From NCBI RefSeq assembly GCF_033958435.1, contig NC_134139.1:205203501-205267500 (forward strand): a stretch of 64,000 bases of DNA. The letters are read 5' to 3'. Below are positions 56,506-64,000 of the stretch, in pieces; positions within the stretch are counted from its first letter, which is position 1, and each line of letters starts with the position of its first letter. The notes beneath the pieces are model-generated. The model did not search any database. It saw only the letters and a program-made list of their open reading frames with translations, and was not told the DNA's origin. Source of the stretch: Carettochelys insculpta. Lineage: Eukaryota; Chordata; Testudines; Carettochelyidae. Both the position numbers and the translations under genes were made by a program.

Positions 56506-59500
56506 TGGTAGTTTGCAGTCTAGGGGAGAGTGGTTTAAATGGACTTCTTATGTCAGTCTTCTCTTCTCTGGGCAGATATTTCTGTATAAAGATCTTCTGT
56601 TCTGCTTGTCAATGAGGCCCCTCAGAGGGGGGGGGACAAATTTTTCATTAGCATGTTGGGACATGACTGCTGTTAATACATGGCTGCATCAGTACGAGTA
56701 GAGATGGCCCGATTCTCCTCTGCAAATCAGTTTGTATTGTTATAAATCAAGAGCAATTGCAAGAAAGTCAACTGAGCTTTACTGTACTGCTATAAAGCTG
56801 GGGTTAGTGATGGGAGGCTCAGTCTTTCAATTTCTCCTGTTTATATGACCCTTTCAAAAGTCGTCTCTGCTTCAAAAGGAGCAATGTGAGACATTTGAGA
56901 GAATCTTTCTTTACTCCCATGGGTTTTGGGTTAACATCTTTGTTGGAACAAGGTTGTTTAGCATGCTAATGAATTCTCAGCCCTAGGGGACTCTTTCTGT
57001 GAAGTTACCACACATCAATTTTCACACCGTTCAAAACACACAAGAAAATTTAACCCACAAAATGGGAACGATACACTATCATGTTGCTGCATCAAGGAGC
57101 TTACAGGACATGCACAGTGTGAAGAGATGATCAGCTCAGAGAACAGCATGTCCTGTGTAATGCAGAGCATGCTAATCCGTAATATTATTTCGTTTGAGGT
57201 GTTCTAGGCATAACCCTCTGTATAATACAATTATACAGTCATGTAACTTGCTGCATGCTTGTCCTTTTTGATTTTTCCATATAGTTGTGCTTCAGAATCA
57301 GATTTTATTTTAAAAAAGCTCTTGTCCTAATAATGTCAAATCATGATTTTAAAAATGGGTATCAAATGTAACTAATGCAGCTATGTTTGTCTATGTCTGC
57401 AGCCAGCATGGAACAATAGCTTTGAGAAGTCAGAATTGCTTTCAGTGGCATGTTAACTCTGAAATCTAAAAATGCTACTTTAAATGTAACCCAACACTTG
57501 AAAATTGCTCTCTATTGTAGCTGAGCATTTTTGCAGAAATGTTAAACTTCTACATTGTTTTGGCTATAACAGATGGAGTGTGACAACAGTGGAACAGCAA
57601 GTTGCTTTCAGATCGGGAATGAAGAGTTCAAACTCTTCATCTCTCCAAATTCGGTCTCCTTTGATCTAGTCCAAAAGAGAGAAGAAAGTAGAGACAGACA
57701 CTCTTCCAGTAAGAAAAAACCCTAGATATGTCCTGATTGCCAGAATCCAAAATCGACTCCCCTACATTTCTGGATGTGTAAAACCTCTAATTATCCTCTG
57801 TGCATGTGTCAAACTCCCAGCTTTCTGTTTACAGTTAAGGAAATGCATTTTCCACACAAAAATCTGTGCATTGAAATGTAAGAACATAAATAAGAGGGAA
57901 TACTGTACTAGTTTTATTACACTGGCCAGCATGTGGGTGGGAAGCTAGAAAGGAAAGGACCAAGGCCCTTGGAGGGGAGCAGTGAGCACAGTACCACACA
58001 ATTCTGCTGTCCTCACTGCATAATTTACATCTCGTGCACATAGGGTACAGGGTGAACGCACTAAGATTTCTACCAGTGGAGAATTAGAGCATAATTTACC
58101 ATAGGTACCAATCAAAAAATAGTTAAAATAGTTTCTTTAAACTCCCAATAAACACTTGCTTGGAGTAACTGGTGGTCTCTTCTATGAAGAAGACCTATGA
58201 CTAGGCTGGCAGGATGTGTGATGGGGCAATGTCTGTATATATTTTAGAAATGTACATCTGTCTGTCTGTGAACCCCTTTGTTCAAGAACTCCTCCTAAAT
58301 GTTAAGAGCTGGGAGCACCAAATTTAATAGGCAGCTTCTTCTTATTCCAGCTTAAAGGAAGGTCAGGGTTTGGTTGTACCAGGAAAATGGGATGTGCCTG
58401 GAATTTGATTGTTTTCCATAACATGGGAAGGGAGGAGGACAGGCTATACTGTAGAGTAACCACACCAGGAAGGGAGTAACCAACTGGGGCTCAGGCTCTG
58501 TGTGTTGCCAGCCACTGGCCCAGATAAGTGGTCCCTCTGCCCCAAACCCCTGGACCTCAGCCACAGTGCTGGACTGGGGAGGGAGAGCCCTGCTAGCCTT
58601 ATTGCCATGCCTCCCCCACCCCCAGGAGCCCCAACCTGTCCCCGCAAGCTTCGCTGGGCTGACTAGCATGGCTGCACACAGCTGGCTTGTGTGCTCTGCC
58701 CCAGGCCTTGCCCTCGCCCCCTTGGCCTCAGCCCTGGGCTGGCCAAAAGAGTGTCAGTAGGAGGCCTGTGTGCCCCCCTGCTCCCCAGGCTGCACGTGGG
58801 CAACGCCAGGCAAGTTTTCTAGTTGAAGTATATTAACAGACCTATATGGTGGTTGAAGCTTGTACAGTATCCACCTTCACTGTACTGGAAGTTAGTCAGT
58901 GATTTAATCTATTATTGTCACAAACATAATAGCTTTGGTGGGAGAGAGAGTGTTTTCTGACAGTCATGTCTTGGGGAAATAACAAGGAAACGTTTCAATG
59001 TTCAGTAATAAGTTTAATCATTAATGGTGAATAGTGCCTCATCTGTTATTGCGCAGTCATTTTCATTGCTACTTTGCAAATATAGTCATCAAAGACTCAT
59101 GGTGGAAAAAAAGCTGTATCTTGTAAAACAAGATGTGTACACCATCTTTTCATCACAGATTCTTAACACATGAGAGATCTTGCATGGTACCTGACTGCCA
59201 TACCTCTGAGCCTGAGCCTGAGCCTGAATGTGTCTAAGCCTGAGTTACTTCTGAGTCTGAGATACTTTTTCAAGAGTGTGATGAGTCACCAGAGGCAATT
59301 ACCTGCAGGTCAAGTGATTACACCATTCAGCCAGAATTCAGCCAGACTGCAGGACAGGACCCAAGACAGGTACCTAGGTTCCTAAGGGAAGCAGTCTTCC
59401 CAATCTGCTCAGTGTCAGTGACAGGCTGAGAACATTTACATTGCCAGTAATTTCAACTAAGTGCTTCTGCTGGCACTTGGTTCTGCTTTAAGTGTGCTTG

Positions 59501-59644
59501 TTCCCATGCTAGCACGTCCCTACTTCAGCCTGCAGCTACTCCTTACTCAGCTAGGTACCTGGTGACACTGATTCAGGGATCAAAGAGGATGATTACTGTG
59601 AAAAAGCAAGCAATTTTTCACATACTCCAGCTTCCCTAACTTTG
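56506..59644. other. Unassigned DNA
   Basis: TCTGTCTGTCTG near 58257-58268 and a CTGAGCCTGAGCCTGAGC run near 59202-59222 are short tandem repeats. A GC-richer block at 58480-58790 has frames on both strands without motif. No gene or named element recognised. Confidence 0.4.
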
Positions 59645-59740
59645 CAAATAACGAGTAGTCCTGTAGCACCTTGAAGCTGACAAATTTATTAGATAGTGAG
59701 CTTTTGTGGGTAAGGCCCACTTCTTCAGATTATTTGAGTA
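59645..59740 (-). mobile_element. Penelope/SINE-tail repeat variant, antisense
   Basis: Antisense reading gives CTGAAGAAGTGGG, a CCTTA loop, CCCACAAAAGCTC and then CTAATAAATTTGTCAGCTTC and GGTGCTACAGGACTACTCG. It is a variant of the tails at 62.1 and 63.4 kb with a different loop and a different downstream half. DNA from 59741 to about 59990 may belong to the same element. Confidence 0.7.
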
Positions 59741-60209
59741 GAGACCATTAGGGCTCAGGGTTTATGTAGCAGAGGCAGAGGAGAAGTGGGGGGCAGGGAG
59801 AGTATGGAAGACGAGTAGATGAAGCAAATTAAGTGGGATGTGTGCCGTTCCTGTCAATATCAAAGGTGGTTCGCTTACAAGGAATTAGTAAATAAGGAAG
59901 ACATGCTGTAAGGGGTAGTTGTGGCCCGGTCCCAGGGAAATGACATTGTGATCCTTAATAGATAAGAGGTTGGTTTATGCCTTGGAGGAAGAGACTTATA
60001 TCTCTTCTAAAACCCTTTTTTTTTCAGTATTTACTGCATAACTCTGAATATTCTTGCTGTCTTAATCCCTTTTTGCATTCTTCTAAACTGTTGTACTCAT
60101 TGCCAGCCTGTAGAAATGAGTTCCACAGCCTGTTAATGTAAAATGCGAATAAATATTTTTCAGTTAGATTTGAATTTGCCTGATGGAGCAGTAAGGCCAC
60201 ACACCAGGA

Positions 60210-61320
60210 GAAAAAGGATTAAAGAGAGCCAGTGGACCCAGCTGGCTCTGCCCTGCTATACCTGCACTCAAATCTAGAGGACATGGTGGGGAACAGTTGG
60301 CCCATGGTCTGAATCCGGTCTACAGCTTGTCTCAATCCAGTCCCTAAGGCTCAGGGCTCCCTTCCATAGCATCCAGCCTGTGGCGAGGTGGAGGATTTGG
60401 AGCCCCAAGGCTCACGGGCAGGATCAGGCAAGCCAGGGTCTGATCCAGACTGGGCTCTGCTGAAGGCTGGCAGGGGGCGGGGGCAGGAAGTGGTCCTGGG
60501 CTCTATTGCTGCTCTCTACAGTGCCCCAGCCAGGGGAAGTGGCAGCAGTTTTGTCAGTGCTGCCCAGAGGCTTCATACAGCTGCTCTGATTGGCCAGAAT
60601 TCCCGCAAGTCAGAGCAGCTGAGGGTTATGCCTAGGAGTGGAGCGAGGGAGTACAGCCAGCTGTGTGTGTTTGGGGTGAGCAGGTAAGTGCAACCCATCA
60701 TCCAGACAATGGGCCCCCCTCCCATTCCCCTCCCTACTCCCACCCTTCTCCTCCCTTCCCTCCCATACGCCTGACCCTCACTCTGACTCCTCCCGCCCAG
60801 ACCCCTCACTCCAAACCCTCCAGCCCTCCCACCCCACCACTCAGACTCCCCACCTGCAGCCTGTTCCTACCCTGCAACCCAAACCCACCTATGTACCTAG
60901 ATCCACACCCTCAACCTCCTCCTGCATCCACTCTCACACAGATCCCCGACCCACAGCCTGCTGCTGTATCCACTCCTGCCCAGACACTCCACCCTCAACT
61001 TGCTTCTGCAACCCAAAATCGCCAAGATTACTCACTCCCAACCTTCTCCTGCCCAGAACGCCCATCCCCAGCCCACTCCTTTACCTTCCCTCCTGCCAAG
61101 ACCCCCTTATTTTCAGCCTGGTCCTGCACCCTGCCTGCCACCCAGATCCCATAGTCTTGGCCCTCCTACATTCAGGAGCACATCAGTGAGCTTTTTTTTC
61201 TTTTTTGCTTCTCACTTGTGTGGCCCCCAACTGATTTGTCTGTGGGTCAGTGTTCCCCCAATCCAAAAAAGTCCCCCACCCTTGCTACAGAAAAATAAAA
61301 AGGAAAGAAATTGACTAAAG
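60210..61320. other. GC-richer stretch ending in a pyrimidine-rich block
   Basis: From about 60700 to 61160 the + strand is C-rich with many CCCTCC, CCTGC and CACCC words and almost no G runs. Open frames of 99 and 163 residues here (60388-60687, 60663-61154) reflect this composition and have no motif. It may be a degraded repeat. Confidence 0.35.
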
Positions 61321-62043
61321 TCAATGTTGATGACACCTTTGTGTGTAATGCAGATAGGTATTGGTGAAATGTCTGTAGTTGTATGAATGACATTATTGTA
61401 CTAACTCTTCAGTAAAAAGTTATAGGAAACAGAAAAGATGGAAACAAATATATGCAAAAAATAATGCTGGGGATTCAGTCTACAAGGTGGGTGTGGATGT
61501 GGGCGGGTTTGGGAAACCAAAAATGCCTCATGTCAATAGGATTAGTGCATCTAAAGGAACTAAGAGAAAAGAAAAACCTCAGAGAAATAGCCAGAATGTT
61601 ACCATGCTGAGAAATACAACAGCTTCACCCCAACCTGGTTGTTGGTCTTCCATTAAATATGCCAAGCCAGTAACAAATGTAAACTTCTGTTTCACCACAC
61701 TGGTTAACAAGAAGTAAGAAATTCAGCCTCCTTAGGCCTTCCAGAACTTATTTTAGCACCTATATACTAGACTTTGTGATAAGTGGGTACAGAAGGTTGG
61801 TGTATAAAGTGTCCTAATCCAAAGAAATGAGCCACATTAGCCAGGTTCTGTGCAGCCAGGCACCTCATCTGTGGCTAAGGTTCTAAGATAGAGCTCTGTA
61901 ACTTATCTACTGGAGGGGAGTAGTTGCGTAACTGATCTCCTGGGGATAGTGAGCAGTCTGACAGGGGATACCCCAATCCGGGTCCCACATTTGCAAAATG
62001 CTGTTCTTAATTTACTTGTGGAAACTAACTCTATCTCTTTAAT
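61321..62043. other. Unassigned DNA
   Basis: No recognised element or gene. Confidence 0.4.
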
Positions 62044-62180
62044 AGTAACAGAGAGGTAGCCATGTAAGTCTGTACTCAACAAAACAAAACAGCAGAAATG
62101 TAGCACTTTAAAGACTAACAACATGATTTAGTTGGTGATGGGCTTTCATGGGACAGACCCACTTCATCAGATCAACCTAT
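62044..62180 (-). mobile_element. Penelope/SINE-tail repeat, antisense, with ribozyme-like core
   Basis: The copy starts AGTAACAGAGAGGTAGCCAT and runs through GTAGCACTTTAAAGACTAAC to GGCTTTCATGGGACAGACCC and ACTTCATCAGATC. On the minus strand this gives CTGATGA, A, GTGGG, TCTGT, CCCAT, GAAA, a hammerhead-like order. It is a single-arm copy, unlike the fold-back copies at 20.9 and 63.4 kb. Confidence 0.8.
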
Positions 62181-62715
62181 CTCTTTCAGACTGGATGGGA
62201 AGGAAGCCTGCTTGAAACTTGAGTTCTCAGTGACAGTGCTAGCCTCCTGCTGCCAGCCCTTCAGCACCACCTGTAGCATGCTGCACAGGGCTCCAGTGGA
62301 GATTTAAAGTGCCCAGGGCTCTGGTGGCTGGGAGCCCTGTGCCCTTTAGAATTGCTGGGCCCTGAGGCAGTTGTTCCCATTTGTGCCTACTGTTGGCAGG
62401 CCTGCCAAGTTGTCTTGGGGTGTCATGCAGATGCACAGCACATATCATGCATATCATTTACAATACAAAGGTGATAGAAACATAATCGGGACGATCACAC
62501 TGGCAAATTTCAACATTTTTGCAGATACCTTTCCTGGCATATCTCAATTTCAATTTTACATACATCCATAATTACCTGGCGTGTCCCCAGGATTTCATAC
62601 AGCATCAAACCAAGACTCTTTAATGAAGGGGACACTGGAAAAGAAGACGTTAAAGGGGGAAAAAAACAGCATCTGAACAAGTGTTATAATTCAGAGAGGA
62701 GCAAAAAAAACCAAT

Positions 62716-62965
62716 GGCTGCATCTACACTCACACCCCATTGCGGAAGGGGCATGGTAATGAGCAGAGCAGAAGATGCAAATGAGGCGGGGATTAAAATA
62801 TCTATTATTAGCATATTCCCACAAGATATTGCTTCCGGAACATCCCCTTCTGGAAGCAAAAGTTGCCTTGTAGATGGGGGCTCCTTCGTAACGAAATGGG
62901 TGTCCTTCAGAAGGAAACCACTTTCTGGAAGACCCTTCTTCCGCAAACATTGCGGACATGTTGCT
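62716..62965. mobile_element. MITE-like fragment
   Basis: It begins GGCTGCATCTACACTCACAC, the terminal word shared with the Harbinger remnant at 27.5 kb. It contains GGTAATGAGCAGAGC and GATGCAAATGAGG words like other MITEs here. The facing right terminus and target duplication were not found. Confidence 0.5.
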
Positions 62966-63323
62966 ATATAATAAAGAAGGCGTAATGTGATGGTAATACC
63001 TTCCTGTCATGAATTTCCTGGTATTGTTTTAAATCTGATTGTGCACAATCTGTTGGTTATGACAAAGAATTTGGTACCAATGGTAAACACTTTGAAAAGC
63101 TGCAACATCAATGATTACAGGCAGGAAAACTTTTGAATGTGCTAGAAGTGGTATTCAGAAAGTCCTGTAAGGATGCTGCTTCTCAGCTAATGCCTGTAAA
63201 CAGGCTTAGAGCTTGGCAGAGCAGAAAGAGCATGACAAATCTTGTTTGCTCTGTGGAAGGGGATTATGAGATGTGCTGCCTTATGGTATGGGTGGCTAAA
63301 TGCTAAGACACCTACACTTAAAA

Positions 63324-63523
63324 AAAAAAAAAGCAGTCAAGTAGCACTTTAAAGACTAGCAAAATAGTTTATTAGGTGAGCTTTCGTGGGACAGACCAGG
63401 TCTGAAGAAGTGGGTCTGTCCCACGAAAGCTCATCTAATAAACTATTTTGCTAGTCTTTAAAGTGCTACTTGACTGCTTTTTGTTTTGATAGTGTATAGA
63501 CTAGCACGGCTTCCTCTCTGTTA
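63324..63523. mobile_element. Fold-back Penelope/SINE-tail element with 12-bp duplication
   Basis: An antisense tail (AGCAGTCAAGTAGCACTTTA) is joined to a sense copy (TAAAGTGCTACTTGACTGCT) through ACAGACCAGGTCTGAAGAAG. The sense arm runs to GACTAGCACGGCTTCCTCTC and TGTTA. CTACACTTAAAA at 63312-63323 and 63524-63535 is the target duplication. Layout is the same as 20853-21049, but the spacer between the arms differs, and here it holds an intact CTGAAGA core word (63402-63408). Confidence 0.82.
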
Positions 63524-63535
63524 CTACACTTAAAA

Positions 63536-64000
63536 GATACTGACATCTGTATTCTTCTAATTATGCTACACACAAAAATGTTTTCAGGGACCCCAGGAAA
63601 AAAAAAAGAATCTTTTAAGAGCACTTGTGAGTCAGAGTGCAATGTTTGGTAATACATGGGAGTGGCGTAGTTAGGGTGACGATACACTGTGTATTAGGCA
63701 AGATGGTCCCGTGTTTGGGATGCCAAAAAGGCATAATGACTTATTTTTTAAAAGGGACTCATTGTCCTATATTTGTGTCCTCTCCTCCCGCACTCCACCC
63801 AACCTTTTCTGAAGTCACTTCTTCAAGCGTCAGGGAAGTGGAGAGACTGTGGATGGCTGCTGCTGCATCCCTGCAGCTTCCCCAGGGCTCTAGGGGAGGG
63901 CCGGCAGCTTCCACCTCCTTCCCAGCTCCCTGGGGCTTAATGGAGCTGGGAGAAGCTGCCCCTCCCCCCAATATCTCCCTGGCTTGTTTTTGGGACAGGG
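63536..64000. other. Unassigned DNA at window end
   Basis: No gene or element is recognised; the last 100 bases are GC-richer. Confidence 0.4.

Noticed and set aside
60663..61154. A 163-residue proline-rich frame as a gene
   Set aside because: The frame follows from a C-rich strand with repeated CCC and CAC words. There is no motif, splice context or recognised homology.
1..64000. CRISPR arrays, bacterial operons, promoters with -10/-35 boxes
   Set aside because: The window is vertebrate repeat DNA. The only regularly spaced repeats are the 33-bp tandem copies (no spacers) and the gag repeats.

Overview
This window looks like interspersed-repeat DNA from a sauropsid, most probably a turtle. 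The base composition is AT-rich with vertebrate-style repeats. CR1 LINE 3' ends of the kind seen in turtles occur many times. There are RTE-like LINE fragments, Harbinger/hAT/Tigger-type MITEs, Penelope-like tails and two DIRS-type tyrosine-recombinase retrotransposons. I see no intact host protein-coding gene, rRNA, tRNA or CRISPR array. Almost every long reading frame is a retroelement remnant or a shadow of one.

Layout. 0-5.6 kb: unique AT-rich DNA, a 33-bp tandem repeat and antisense RTE-like and CR1 LINE fragments. 5.6-15.6 kb: an old RTE-like LINE on the + strand, split by a palindromic MITE (6847-7121), a 6.0-kb DIRS element (copy A, 7255-13249) and a 711-bp Harbinger-type MITE (14022-14732). 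16.1-17.4 kb: two CR1 3' ends. 19.2-21.9 kb: a MITE, then a CR1 body split by a fold-back element and by a hAT-type MITE. 23.1-27.5 kb: the longest stretch without recognisable repeats. 27.5-29.2 kb: a degraded PIF/Harbinger transposase gene. 29.8-33.5 kb: CR1 and RTE-like fragments, a MITE and a solo LTR. 33.9-39.8 kb: a second DIRS element (copy B), parallel to copy A. 39.9-48.9 kb: a second solo LTR, the second 711-bp MITE in opposite orientation, CR1 pieces, another RTE-like LINE split by a MITE, a Tigger-like element and antisense LINE fragments. 49-64 kb: mostly unassigned DNA with Penelope-like/SINE tails, a GIY-YIG endonuclease remnant, an inverted repeat and a second fold-back element.

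How the parts relate. The two DIRS copies share long terminal inverted repeats, an internal complementary region and the gag, reverse transcriptase, RNase H and tyrosine recombinase order. They have different flanks, so they are separate insertions. Both appear to lack the same parts of gag and RT, which suggests they spread as a deletion derivative helped in trans. Each also has private lesions, and the two lost different zinc-binding segments of gag. The Harbinger transposase remnant has a terminal motif like those of the MITEs, several of which show 3-bp target duplications. The Penelope/SINE tails carry a recurrent hammerhead-ribozyme-like core. All functional statements are read by eye from sequence and need alignment to confirm.
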